This document shows, piece by piece, positions 30,721 through 39,184 of a stretch of 64,000 bases of DNA. The translations under genes and the position numbers were made by a program. The notes beneath the pieces are model-generated. The model did no database searches. It was not told the origin of the DNA and saw only the letters and a list, made by a program, of their open reading frames with translations. Positions within the stretch are counted from its first letter, which is position 1; every line of letters begins with the position of its first letter. Source of the stretch: JACQFZ01 sp036381895 (GTDB lineage Bacteria; Pseudomonadota; Gammaproteobacteria; Acidiferrobacterales; Sulfurifustaceae); NCBI GenBank assembly GCA_036381895.1, contig DASVBY010000081.1:1-64000 (forward strand). The letters run 5' to 3'.

Positions 30721-30793
30721 GTTTGGCACTTCCACTCGAGCGGAAAATTCACGCGGCCTGTCGTAGTGGTCGCCACTGAAAAGGTTTCGTAGC

Positions 30794-32737
30794 ATGCCCA
30801 TCGTCACCCTGCCCGACGGCAGCCAGCGCCAGTATCCCCAGCCCGTCACCGTCGCCGAGATCGCCGCCGACATCGGCCCCGGGTTCGCGCGCGCCGCGCT
30901 CGCCGGGCGCGTGAACGGCCGCCTGGTCGACACCTCGTACCGCGTGAGCGAGGACGCTGAGGTCGCGATCGTCACCGACCGCGACCCGGACGGCCTCGAA
31001 GTGCTGCGGCACTCGACGGCGCACCTGCTCGCGCAGGCGGTCAAGGAGCTCTACCCGGAGGCGCAGGTCACGATCGGTCCGGTGATCGAGGACGGCTTCT
31101 ACTACGACTTCGCGTACAAGCGCGGCTTCACGGAGGAGGACCTGCGGCGGATCGAGAGCCGCATGGCGGAGATCGTGAAGCGCGACTACCCGGTCGAGCG
31201 CTCGGTCATGGAGCGCGACGCGGCGGTGAAGTTCTTCCGCGACCAGGGCGAGGAGTACAAGGCGCAGATCATCGAGTCGATTCCCGAGAACGAGGAGATT
31301 TCGCTCTATCGCCAGGGCGACTTCGTCGACCTCTGCCGCGGGCCGCACGTGCCGTCCACCGGGAAGCTGCGCGCCTTCAAGCTCACGAAGACGGCCGGCG
31401 CCTACTGGCGCGGCGACGCGCGGAACGAGATGCTCGCGCGCATCTACGGAACCGCGTGGGCGAACGAGGAGCAGCTCAAGGCCTACCTCCACCGGCTCGA
31501 GGAGGCGGAGAAGCGCGACCACCGCAAGCTCGGCCGCCAGCTCGATCTGTTCCACATGCAGGAGGAGGCGCCGGGCATGGTGTTCTGGCACGAGCACGGC
31601 TGGCGCATCTACCAGACCATCCAGCAGTACATGAGCGCGCTGTGGCGCGAGCACGGCTACCGCGAGATCCGCACGCCGATGCTGCTCGACCGCTCGCTCT
31701 GGGAGCGCTCGGGGCACTGGGAGAAGTTCCATGCCGACATGTTCGTCACCGAGTCGGAGAAGCGCCTGTACGCGGTGAAGCCGATGAACTGTCCGGCGCA
31801 CATCCAGGTGTACAACCAGGGCCTCAAGAGCTACCGCGATCTGCCGCTGCGCCTCGCGGAGTTCGGTTCGTGCCACCGCAACGAGCAGTCGGGCGCGCTG
31901 CACGGGCTGATGCGGGTGCGCGGCTTCGTGCAGGACGACGCGCACATCTTCTGCACCGAGGAGCAGATCCAGCCCGAGGTGAGCAGCTTCATCGACATGC
32001 TGCACCGGGTGTACGCGGACTTCGGCTTCAAGGACATCCTCTACAAGCTCTCCACCCGGCCGGCAAACCGGATCGGGTCGGAGGAGGCGTGGGACAAGGC
32101 CGAGCAGGCGCTCGAGCGGGCGCTGAACAGCAAGGGGCTGCCGTGGGAGCTGCAGCCGGGGGAGGGGGCGTTCTACGGACCCAAGATCGAGTTCTCCCTG
32201 CGCGACTCCATCGGCCGCGTCTGGCAGTGCGGCACGATCCAGGTCGATTTCTCCATGCCGGGCCGCCTGGGCGCGCAGTACATTGGCGAGGACGGCAGCA
32301 GGCTGGTCCCGGTCATGCTGCACCGGGCCATCTTCGGGTCCATCGAGCGCTTCATCGGCATCCTGATCGAGGAGTACGCCGGCGCTTTCCCGGCCTGGCT
32401 CGCGCCGGTTCAGGCGCAGGTGCTCACCATCACGGACCAGCAGGCGGAGTACGCGCGGCGCGTCACGGAGGGGCTCCGATCCCGGGGCTTCCGGGTCGAG
32501 GCTGACTTGAGAAACGAAAAAATAGGCTTTAAAATCCGCGAACATACGTTACGCCGCGTTCCCTATTTGCTCGTGATCGGCAAGCGCGAAGCGCTCGACG
32601 GCACGGTTGCCGTGCGCACGCGCAAGGGTGAGGACGTGGGCAGCATGACGCCGGCTGCCTTCGCCGAGAAGCTCGCCCGGGAGGTCGCGAGTCGCGGCGT
32701 TAATTTTTTGGAGGAAAGTAAACATCGCGTCGGATAG
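30794..32737 (+). CDS. thrS: Threonyl-tRNA synthetase
   Basis: Class II synthetase charging tRNA-Thr. 647 residues (E. coli 642). TGS domain at 1-61; editing domain with H73 and H77 in HSTAHLL; the catalytic core with FWHEHGWRIYQ, KPMNCPAHIQ (zinc cysteine) and GSCHRNEQSGALHGLMRVRGF; and the anticodon-binding domain after about residue 535. The leader contains an AGTGG-TCG-CCACT hairpin (30765-30777) of unknown role. The end overlaps the inferred start of infC by 14 bases. Confidence 0.98.
   Translation: MPIVTLPDGSQRQYPQPVTVAEIAADIGPGFARAALAGRVNGRLVDTSYRVSEDAEVAIVTDRDPDGLEVLRHSTAHLLAQAVKELYPEAQVTIGPVIEDGFYYDFAYKRGFTEEDLRRIESRMAEIVKRDYPVERSVMERDAAVKFFRDQGEEYKAQIIESIPENEEISLYRQGDFVDLCRGPHVPSTGKLRAFKLTKTAGAYWRGDARNEMLARIYGTAWANEEQLKAYLHRLEEAEKRDHRKLGRQLDLFHMQEEAPGMVFWHEHGWRIYQTIQQYMSALWREHGYREIRTPMLLDRSLWERSGHWEKFHADMFVTESEKRLYAVKPMNCPAHIQVYNQGLKSYRDLPLRLAEFGSCHRNEQSGALHGLMRVRGFVQDDAHIFCTEEQIQPEVSSFIDMLHRVYADFGFKDILYKLSTRPANRIGSEEAWDKAEQALERALNSKGLPWELQPGEGAFYGPKIEFSLRDSIGRVWQCGTIQVDFSMPGRLGAQYIGEDGSRLVPVMLHRAIFGSIERFIGILIEEYAGAFPAWLAPVQAQVLTITDQQAEYARRVTEGLRSRGFRVEADLRNEKIGFKIREHTLRRVPYLLVIGKREALDGTVAVRTRKGEDVGSMTPAAFAEKLAREVASRGVNFLEESKHRVG
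32710..32715 (+). promoter_or_regulatory. Ribosome binding site of infC
   Basis: GGAGGA, eight bases before the AUC taken as the infC start. It lies within the 3' end of thrS and decides the start: no other site of this quality lies near the downstream GTG at 32790. Confidence 0.75.
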
Positions 32738-33242
32738 AGAACTACGCGTAAACGGGCGGATTACCGCGCCGAGAGTCCGACTCATCGGCGTGGACGGTCA
32801 GCAGATCGGAATCGTTTCGCTGCAGGAAGCACTGCGCAAAGCCGAGGAGGCGGATCTCGACCTCGTGGAGATCTCGCCGCAAGCCTCCCCGCCCGTTTGC
32901 CGCATCATGAACTACGGCAAGTACCAATACGAAGAAAGCAAACGCCGGCATGCGGCCAAGAAGAAGCAGAAGCAGATCCAGGTAAAGGAAGTGAAGTTTC
33001 GTCCGGGGACGGACGTCGGAGACTATCAGGTCAAACTACGCAACCTGATACGTTTCCTCGAGAACGGGGACAAGGCGAAAGTCACCCTGCGGTTCCGCGG
33101 GCGCGAGATGGCGCATCAGGAGTTGGGGATGCAGCTGCTCAAGCGCGTGGAAGCGGACCTCAAGCCTTACGGGACGGTGGAGCAGTTCCCGAAGCTCGAG
33201 GGCCGGCAGATGGTGATGATCATCAGCCCCCATAAACATTGA
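32724..33242 (+). CDS. infC: Translation initiation factor IF-3 (AUC start)
   Basis: IF-3 keeps ribosomal subunits apart and proofreads the initiator codon and tRNA. In-frame reading from ATC 32724 gives 172 residues beginning (fM)ASDRELRVNGRITAPRVRL, which aligns with the conserved IF-3 N-terminus; starting at the first canonical codon (GTG 32790) would delete 22 conserved residues. The C-terminal domain is complete (KFRPGTDVGDYQVKLRNLIRFLE, LRFRGREMAHQELG). Rare start codons (AUU) in infC are a known self-control device in E. coli: IF-3 rejects its own mRNA's start. AUC would work likewise. It overlaps thrS by 14 bases. Confidence 0.92.
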   Translation: MASDRELRVNGRITAPRVRLIGVDGQQIGIVSLQEALRKAEEADLDLVEISPQASPPVCRIMNYGKYQYEESKRRHAAKKKQKQIQVKEVKFRPGTDVGDYQVKLRNLIRFLENGDKAKVTLRFRGREMAHQELGMQLLKRVEADLKPYGTVEQFPKLEGRQMVMIISPHKH

Positions 33243-33294
33243 CAGTAGTGCATCGACCGCGCATGCGGCGGGCACGAGAATGCGGAGTATCGAA

Positions 33295-33492
33295 ATGCCC
33301 AAGTTGAAGACGAATCGCGGCGCAGCCAAGCGGTTCAAGCGCGCCGCCAAAGGCGGGTTCAAGCGCTCCCACTCGCACCTGCGCCACATCCTTACGAAGA
33401 AGAGCTCGAAGCGCAAGCGCGGGTTGCGCGGCACCACCATGGTGCACGATTCCGATCAGCGTCTGGTGCGCCAGATGCTGCCGTACGCCTGA
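33295..33492 (+). CDS. rpmI: 50S ribosomal protein L35
   Basis: 65-residue basic protein of the large subunit. PKLKTNRGAAKRFK start and KKSSKRKRGLRGTT match the family. The ATG at 33295 gives the standard N-terminus; an in-frame upstream ATG adds five residues. infC-rpmI-rplT is an operon in which L20 represses translation in E. coli. Confidence 0.97.
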   Translation: MPKLKTNRGAAKRFKRAAKGGFKRSHSHLRHILTKKSSKRKRGLRGTTMVHDSDQRLVRQMLPYA

Positions 33493-33502
33493 GGGCTGAG
33501 CC

Positions 33503-33862
33503 ATGCCGAGAGTCAAACGCGGCGTAACCGCGGGCGCGCGACACAAGAAGGTGCTGCGCCAGGCGAAGGGTTACTACAACGCGCGGCGCAAGAACTTCAA
33601 GACCGCCAATCAGGCGGTGATGAAGGCCGGGCAGTACGCCTACCGCGACCGGCGCGTGCGCAAGCGCGATTTCCGGTCGCTCTGGATCGCGCGCATCAAC
33701 GCCGGCGCGCGCGAATGCGGGCTGTCGTACAGCCGATTCATGAACGGACTCAAGAAGGCCGCCATCGTGATCGATCGCAAGGTGCTGTCGGACATCGCGA
33801 TCCACGACAAGAAGACCTTTTCCGCACTGGTCGAGAAAGCCAAAGCCGCCCTCGCGGGCTAG
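33503..33862 (+). CDS. rplT: 50S ribosomal protein L20
   Basis: 119-residue rRNA-binding protein needed early in 50S assembly. PRVKRGVTAGARHKKVL at the start and LWIARINAGARECGLSYSRFM are diagnostic. It is ten bases downstream of rpmI and is followed by a strong terminator-type hairpin ahead of pheS. Confidence 0.98.
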   Translation: MPRVKRGVTAGARHKKVLRQAKGYYNARRKNFKTANQAVMKAGQYAYRDRRVRKRDFRSLWIARINAGARECGLSYSRFMNGLKKAAIVIDRKVLSDIAIHDKKTFSALVEKAKAALAG

Positions 33863-33911
33863 CAAGGAGCCGCGGCGCGAGCGCCGGCGGAGCCAGCATT
33901 ACGACAACCGA

Positions 33912-33941
33912 GGGAAAGGTCCTCCGACCTTTCCCTTTTTT
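33912..33941 (+). terminator. Strong intrinsic terminator or attenuator between rplT and pheS
   Basis: GGGAAAGGTC (33912-33921) pairs perfectly with GACCTTTCCC (33926-33935) around a CTCC loop, followed by six T, one G and five more T. It ends 19 bases before the pheS ATG, so it either separates the ribosomal operon from pheST or controls pheST by read-through. No phenylalanine-rich leader ORF with a normal start codon precedes it. Confidence 0.88.
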
Positions 33942-33960
33942 GTTTTTCAGGTGAACCCGC

Positions 33961-35004
33961 ATGTCTGAAACCATCGAGTCCTTGCAGCGGCAGCTGGAGC
34001 AGCTCGTCGCGGATGCCGAAGCGGCCGCTGCTGCGGCCGCCGACGTCGCCGCGGTCGAGGACATCCGCGTGCGCTATCTCGGCAAGAAGGGGCTGCTGAC
34101 GGAGCAGCTGAAGCAGATCGGGAGCCTCGCGCCCGAGGAGCGGCCGCTGGTCGGCAAGTGGGTGAACGAGGCGAAGGACCGCCTGACCGAGCGTCTGCGC
34201 GAACGCCGCGCCGATCTCGAGGCGCGCGCGCAGGAGGCGCGGCTCGAGCGCGAGCGGATCGACGTCACGCTGCCGGGGCGCGGGCTCGGCGTCGGCGGGC
34301 TGCATCCGATCACGCGCGCGCTCGAGCGGCTCGAGCAGATCTTCGTCGGGATGGGGTTCGCCATCGCCGACGGCCCGGAGATCGAGGACGACTACCACAA
34401 CTTCGAAGCGCTCAACATTCCCGCGCACCATCCGGCGCGCGCGATGCACGACACGTTCTACTTCGACGCGCGGCGGCTGCTGCGCACGCACACCTCGCCG
34501 GTGCAGGTGCGCTACATGGAGGCGCACCGCCCGCCGCTGCGGATCGTGGCACCCGGGCGCGTCTACCGCAACGACTCGGATGTGACGCACTCGCCGATGT
34601 TCTTCCAGATCGAGGGCCTGCTGGTCGACGAGCGCGTCACCTTCGCGGACCTCAAGGGACTCCTCACCGAGTTCCTCACGCGGTTCTTCGACCGCCCGGA
34701 TCTCGCCGTGCGCTTCCGGCCGTCGTACTTCCCCTTCGTCGAGCCGGGCGCCGAGGTCGATATCAGTTGCTTCGTCTGCGGGGCGCAAGGTTGCCGCGTC
34801 TGCAAGGGCAGCGGCTGGCTCGAGGTGCTCGGCTCGGGCATGGTGCATCCGGAGGTGTTCCGCTACGTCGGCATCGATGCCGAGCGCTACACCGGCTTCG
34901 CGTTCGGACTCGGGGTCGAGCGGCTCGCCATGCTGCGCTACGGGGTGAACGACCTGCGGCTGTTCTACGAGAACGATCTGCGCTTCCTGCAGCAGTTCAG
35001 ATGA
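33961..35004 (+). CDS. pheS: Phenylalanyl-tRNA synthetase alpha subunit
   Basis: Catalytic subunit of the heterotetrameric PheRS. 347 residues: N-terminal coiled coil (about 1-85) and class II core with HPITRALERLEQIFVGMGF, ARAMHDTFYF (motif 1 area), HTSPVQVRYM, VYRNDSDVTHSP (motif 2) and FAFGLGVERLAMLRYG (motif 3). pheT follows after 15 bases. Confidence 0.98.
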   Translation: MSETIESLQRQLEQLVADAEAAAAAAADVAAVEDIRVRYLGKKGLLTEQLKQIGSLAPEERPLVGKWVNEAKDRLTERLRERRADLEARAQEARLERERIDVTLPGRGLGVGGLHPITRALERLEQIFVGMGFAIADGPEIEDDYHNFEALNIPAHHPARAMHDTFYFDARRLLRTHTSPVQVRYMEAHRPPLRIVAPGRVYRNDSDVTHSPMFFQIEGLLVDERVTFADLKGLLTEFLTRFFDRPDLAVRFRPSYFPFVEPGAEVDISCFVCGAQGCRVCKGSGWLEVLGSGMVHPEVFRYVGIDAERYTGFAFGLGVERLAMLRYGVNDLRLFYENDLRFLQQFR

Positions 35005-35019
35005 CGTGCGGAGTGGCCG

Positions 35020-37386
35020 ATGAAGCTCAGTTACGAATGGTTGCGTGAATGGGTACCGGTGAAGCTCGCGCCGCGCGCGCTCGCCGAGCGCCTGACACTC
35101 GCGGGCGTCGAGGTCGGCGCGATCGCACCGGCCGGTCCCGCGCTCGAAGGCGTGGTCGTCGGCCGGGTGCGGCGCGTGGAAGCGCACCCGCGGGCGCCGC
35201 GGCTCACGGTGTGCGAGGTCGAGGCAGGCGGCGGGAAGCGGGTGCGGGTGGTCTGCGGGGCGCCGAACGTGGCCGCCGGGATTAAGGCGCCGCTCGCGCT
35301 GCCCGGCGCACAGCTGCCCGACGGCCGCAGGATCGAGGCAGCCGTGATCCAGGGCGTCGAGTCGGCGGGCATGCTCTGTTCCTCGACCGAGCTCGGGCTC
35401 GACGGCGACGCTGACGGGCTGCTGCTCCTCGACGAGGCCGTGCGCACGGGCGCGCCGCTCGCCAAGGCGCTCGGCTTCGATGATGTCACCCTCGAACTCG
35501 ATCTCACCCCCAATCGCGGCGACTGTCTGAGCGTGGCCGGCGTCGCGCGCGAAGTCGCGGCGCTCACGGGCGCGAGGCTGCACGCGCCGCCCATCCGGCC
35601 GGCGCGCGTCAAGGCGCGGCGGCGCGTGGCCGTGCGGATCGACGCGCGCCAGGCCTGCCCGCGCTACGCGGGGCGCGTCATCGAAGGGCTCGATCGCCAC
35701 GCGCGCACGCCGCTCTGGATGCGGGAGCGGCTGCGCCGCGCCGGCGTGCGCAGCCTGCATCCGGTCGTCGATGTCACGAACTATGTCATGCTCGAGCTCG
35801 GCCAGCCGATGCATGCGTTCGATCTCGCGAAGCTGCGCGGCTCCATTCGCGTGCGCACGGCCGTCGAGAACGAGACGCTGACACTGCTCGACGGCCGCCG
35901 CGTCGCGCTGCCGAGCGGGGCGCTGCTGATTACCGACGACCGCGGGCCGATCGCGCTCGCGGGCGTCATGGGCGGGGAAGAAACCGCAGTGGGCGCGGAG
36001 ACCGACGCCGTGTTCCTCGAGAGTGCCCACTTCGACCCGATGAGCGTCGCGCGGTACGCACGCGCCATGGGCATCCAGACGGACGCCTCGCAGCGCTTCG
36101 AGCGCGGCGTTGATCCGACGCTTCCGGTACGCGCGCTCGAGCGGGCTACGGCGCTGCTGCTCGAGATCGCGGGCGGCCGCGCCGGACCGATCACGGTCGC
36201 CGGCGCCGCGCCGCGCGCACGCCCCCCGATCGTGCTGCGCGCCGAGCGGCTGGCGCAGCTACTCGGTAGCGCTGTCGAGCCGCGCCGCGCGGCGGATATC
36301 CTGAAGCGGCTCGGCATGAGGGTGCAGCGGCACAAGCAGGGCTGGCGCGTGATACCGCCGTCGTACCGCTTCGACATCGGCATCGAGGTCGACCTGATCG
36401 AGGAGGTGGCGCGCGTCCTCGGGTACGACCGGATTCCGGTGACGCTGCCGGCCGCGCCTGCAAGAGCGCCCGAGCTTCCCGAGAGCCGGCAGAGCGTGGC
36501 GCGACTGCGGGCGATGCTCGTCGATCGCGACTACCAGGAGGTCATCACCTACAGCTTCGTCGACCCGGAGCTGCAGCAGCTGCTCGACCCGGGCTCGCCG
36601 CCGGAGCGTCTGAGCAATCCGATCAGCGCCGACATGGCGGTGATGCGAACGACCCTGTGGGCGGGATTGGTGCAGGCGCTGCGTTATAACCGCAACCGGC
36701 AACAGAATCGCATACGCATCTTCGAGATCGGGCGGCGCTTCCTGACACAGCCGACCGCACGCGAAGAAGTCATGCTCGCGGGCGCGGTTGCGGGCGCTGC
36801 CGCGCCCGAGCAGTGGGGGTTCGCGCGACGGGAGGTCGATTTTTACGACGCCAAGAGCGACGTCGAGGCGGTGCTTGCGCTCACCGGGTGCGCGGACGAC
36901 GTGCGCTTCGTCGCGGCCGCCCATCCGGCGCTGCATCCCGGGCAAAGTGCTGCTATACATCTAGGGGGAGAAGGGGTTGGATGGATCGGTACCCTCCACC
37001 CCGCGCTGCAGGCGCGCCTGGAAACCGGTAACGTGGTGCTGTTCGAGCTGCGTCTCGGCGCGCTGCTCGAGCGACGGGTCCCGGCGTTCGTCGAGATATC
37101 CCGCTTCCCGGCCGTGCGCCGCGACCTCGCCGTGGTCGTGCCCGAGACCACGGAGGCGCAGGCCGTTTTGGACGCCGTACGTGAGGCCGCGGGGCCGCTT
37201 CTCATCAATCTTCAGCTGTTCGATGTGTATCGCGGCGAAGGTATTGATTCCGGAAGAAAAAGTCTTGCTTTGGGCTTGACCTTCCAGGATTCTTCGCGCA
37301 CCCTTAGAGAAGCGGAGGTAGACACGCTCGAGGCGCAGGTAATCGAGGCCCTGCAGACCAGTCTGGGGGCTCAGTTACGGCGGTAG
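35020..37386 (+). CDS. pheT: Phenylalanyl-tRNA synthetase beta subunit
   Basis: Beta subunit with editing and tRNA-binding functions. 788 residues (E. coli 795). The EMAP-type tRNA-binding domain is at about 40-150, B3/B4 editing domain at about 205-380, B5 domain at about 400-475, and the C-terminal anticodon-binding FDX-ACB domain at about 695-788 (FPAVRRDLAVVVPE). Forms an operon with pheS and probably ihfA. Confidence 0.97.
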   Translation: MKLSYEWLREWVPVKLAPRALAERLTLAGVEVGAIAPAGPALEGVVVGRVRRVEAHPRAPRLTVCEVEAGGGKRVRVVCGAPNVAAGIKAPLALPGAQLPDGRRIEAAVIQGVESAGMLCSSTELGLDGDADGLLLLDEAVRTGAPLAKALGFDDVTLELDLTPNRGDCLSVAGVAREVAALTGARLHAPPIRPARVKARRRVAVRIDARQACPRYAGRVIEGLDRHARTPLWMRERLRRAGVRSLHPVVDVTNYVMLELGQPMHAFDLAKLRGSIRVRTAVENETLTLLDGRRVALPSGALLITDDRGPIALAGVMGGEETAVGAETDAVFLESAHFDPMSVARYARAMGIQTDASQRFERGVDPTLPVRALERATALLLEIAGGRAGPITVAGAAPRARPPIVLRAERLAQLLGSAVEPRRAADILKRLGMRVQRHKQGWRVIPPSYRFDIGIEVDLIEEVARVLGYDRIPVTLPAAPARAPELPESRQSVARLRAMLVDRDYQEVITYSFVDPELQQLLDPGSPPERLSNPISADMAVMRTTLWAGLVQALRYNRNRQQNRIRIFEIGRRFLTQPTAREEVMLAGAVAGAAAPEQWGFARREVDFYDAKSDVEAVLALTGCADDVRFVAAAHPALHPGQSAAIHLGGEGVGWIGTLHPALQARLETGNVVLFELRLGALLERRVPAFVEISRFPAVRRDLAVVVPETTEAQAVLDAVREAAGPLLINLQLFDVYRGEGIDSGRKSLALGLTFQDSSRTLREAEVDTLEAQVIEALQTSLGAQLRR

Positions 37387-37426
37387 CGAGCGGCGATCGT
37401 ACAACAACCACGGACCGAGCATCGAT

Positions 37427-37777
37427 ATGGCGCTGACCAAGGCGGACCTGGCCGAGAGCCTGTTCAACGAACTTGGGCTCAACAAGCGGGAGGCCAAGGA
37501 ATTCGTCGAGCTGTTCTTCGAGCACATTCGCGCCGCTCTCGTGAACGGGGAGCACGTCAAGCTGTCTGGTTTTGGTAACTTCGGTCTGCGGCACAAGAAC
37601 TCCCGCCCGGGCCGCAACCCGAAGACCGGCGAGGAAATTCCCATAACCGCCCGGCGCGTCGTGACGTTCCGGGCGAGCCATAAGCTCAAAGAACGCGTGG
37701 AGCGCAACGTCCGCCTGAAGATGGACAGGGTGCCCTCAGCCGATAAGACCAACAACCAGGCTGAAGTGAATGCTTGA
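37427..37777 (+). CDS. ihfA: Integration host factor subunit alpha
   Basis: DNA-bending HU-family protein; with IhfB it shapes promoters, including sigma-54 promoters, and acts in recombination. 116 residues; ALTKADLAESLFNELGLNKREAKEFVE and the beta-arm GRNPKTGEEIPITARRVVTF are diagnostic of the alpha subunit. The C-terminal about 18 residues extend past the E. coli protein (99). Location after pheT is conserved. The following gene overlaps by eight bases. Confidence 0.96.
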   Translation: MALTKADLAESLFNELGLNKREAKEFVELFFEHIRAALVNGEHVKLSGFGNFGLRHKNSRPGRNPKTGEEIPITARRVVTFRASHKLKERVERNVRLKMDRVPSADKTNNQAEVNA

Positions 37778-38129
37778 CCCGGCCGACAACCTCGAGCTGC
37801 CGCCCATTCCCAGCAAGCGCTACTTCACCATCGGTGAAGTGAGCGAGCTGTGCGCGGTGAAGCCGCACGTGCTGCGGTACTGGGAGCAGGAGTTTCCGCA
37901 GCTCAAGCCCGTGAAGCGCCGCGGCAACCGGCGCTACTACCAGCGCCACGACGTGGTGCTGATCCGCCAGATCCGCAACCTGCTGTACGTCGAAGGCTTT
38001 ACCATCAGCGGCGCCCGCAACAAGCTCGCGATGGACAGCTCGACCTCGCTCGAGCGCGAGCGCGTACAGACCGTGCGCACGCTCATCGCTGAGCTGGAAG
38101 AAGTGCTGCGGCTGCTCGACGGTCCCTAG
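37770..38129 (+). CDS. MerR family transcriptional regulator
   Basis: 119 residues with an N-terminal MerR-type winged helix (about 17-85): YFTIGEVSELCAVKPHVLRYWEQEF followed by RRGNRRYYQRHDVVLIRQI. The short C-terminal part is a single helix, with no ligand-binding domain and no metal-binding cysteines, so it does not look like a metal sensor. This gene type regularly sits between ihfA and tRNA-Pro in gammaproteobacteria; its targets are unknown. Confidence 0.9.
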   Translation: MLDPADNLELPPIPSKRYFTIGEVSELCAVKPHVLRYWEQEFPQLKPVKRRGNRRYYQRHDVVLIRQIRNLLYVEGFTISGARNKLAMDSSTSLERERVQTVRTLIAELEEVLRLLDGP

Positions 38130-38150
38130 ACCCGTCGTGCGGTTGCCGTT

Positions 38151-38179
38151 TTGTCAGGCCGCGCGCGCTCGCGTATCAT
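38151..38179 (+). promoter_or_regulatory. Promoter of tRNA-Pro
   Basis: TTGTCA (38151-38156), 17 bases, TATCAT (38174-38179). Spacing is ideal and the predicted start is about 35 bases before the tRNA. Confidence 0.65.
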
Positions 38180-38221
38180 AGCGGCCGGCCGCGGCGTACG
38201 CGCGGCCGCGAAGCAATCGAG

Positions 38222-38298
38222 CGGGGCGTAGCGCAGCCTGGTAGCGCACCACCTTGGGGTGGTGGTGGTCGTGGGTTCAAATCCCGCCGCCCCGACCA
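38222..38298 (+). tRNA. tRNA-Pro (anticodon GGG)
   Basis: 77-base cloverleaf. Acceptor CGGGGCG pairs with CGCCCCG, discriminator A, encoded CCA. The anticodon stem CCACC/GGTGG encloses TTGGGGT, anticodon GGG; T-loop TTCAAAT. A CCGG-AT-CCGG palindrome (38305-38314) and five T lie just downstream and may help end the transcript. Confidence 0.97.
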
Positions 38299-38427
38299 AA
38301 ATTCCCGGATCCGGCTTTTTCTGCACCGACCCCGGTTCACACATGAGCTTTCCGCTTCGGCATCCGCGCCCGACGACGCGCGGGCGCGGCGACGCCCGCG
38401 CGCGCAGGGCTCCCTGAGCGCGGCCGC

Positions 38428-39174
38428 ATGCGCATATTGGTGAGCAACGACGACGGTTATCTCGCGCCCGGACTCGCGTGCCTCGCGCGCGCGCTCGCCG
38501 AAATCGCCGAAGTGGAGGTCGTGGCGCCGGACCGCGATCGCAGCGGCGCCAGCAACTCCCTGACCCTGCATCGACCGCTGCGCGTGCGGCGCGCCGACAA
38601 CGGCTTCATCTATGTCGACGGCACGCCCACCGATTGCGTGCATCTCGCCGTAACGGGCCTCATGGAACGCCAGCCGGACATGGTGGTGTCCGGCATCAAC
38701 CGCGGCGCCAATCTCGGCGACGACGTGCTCTATTCGGGCACCGTCGCGGGGGCGATCGAGGGCCGGTTCCTCGGCGCACCGGCGATCGCGATCTCGCTCG
38801 TCGGCTCGGCCGGCCGTCACTTCGAGACCGCGGCGCAGGTCGCCGTCCGTCTGGTCCACCGCTTGCGGCGGGATCCGCTCCCGGCCGATACCATCCTCAA
38901 CGTGAACGTGCCCGATCTGCCGCTCGAGGCGATCAGCGGCTTCGAGGCCACGCGGCTCGGCTACCGCCACAAGGCGGAGGCGGCGTTCCGGGCGGCCGAT
39001 CCCTACGGCAACCCGGTCTACTGGATCGGGCCGTCGGGCCCGGAAGCGGATGCGGGTCCGGGAACGGACTTCGATGCGATCCGGCGCAACGCCGTCTCGA
39101 TCACCCCTTTGCAGGTCGACATGACCCGATATACTGCGCTGGAGCAGGTGGCTTCCTGGCTCAAGAGTCTGTGA
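38428..39174 (+). CDS. surE: 5'/3'-nucleotidase SurE
   Basis: Metal-dependent nucleoside monophosphatase and exopolyphosphatase linked to stationary-phase survival. 248 residues. The metal site is formed by the N-terminal LVSNDDGY aspartates, VAPDRDRSGASNSLT, and SGINRGANLG; GTPTDCV is also conserved. First gene of surE-pcm-nlpD-rpoS, the classic stationary-phase cluster. Confidence 0.97.
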   Translation: MRILVSNDDGYLAPGLACLARALAEIAEVEVVAPDRDRSGASNSLTLHRPLRVRRADNGFIYVDGTPTDCVHLAVTGLMERQPDMVVSGINRGANLGDDVLYSGTVAGAIEGRFLGAPAIAISLVGSAGRHFETAAQVAVRLVHRLRRDPLPADTILNVNVPDLPLEAISGFEATRLGYRHKAEAAFRAADPYGNPVYWIGPSGPEADAGPGTDFDAIRRNAVSITPLQVDMTRYTALEQVASWLKSL

Positions 39175-39184
39175 GCGAAGCGAC

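Noticed and set aside
32790..32792. GTG as infC start
   Set aside because: It would remove 22 conserved N-terminal residues and has no ribosome binding site as good as the GGAGGA before ATC 32724.
33715..33954. Phe-rich reading at the rplT/pheS terminator as a pheM-like leader peptide
   Set aside because: The frame comes out of rplT in another phase and has no start codon close by; the Phe codons are the T tract itself.
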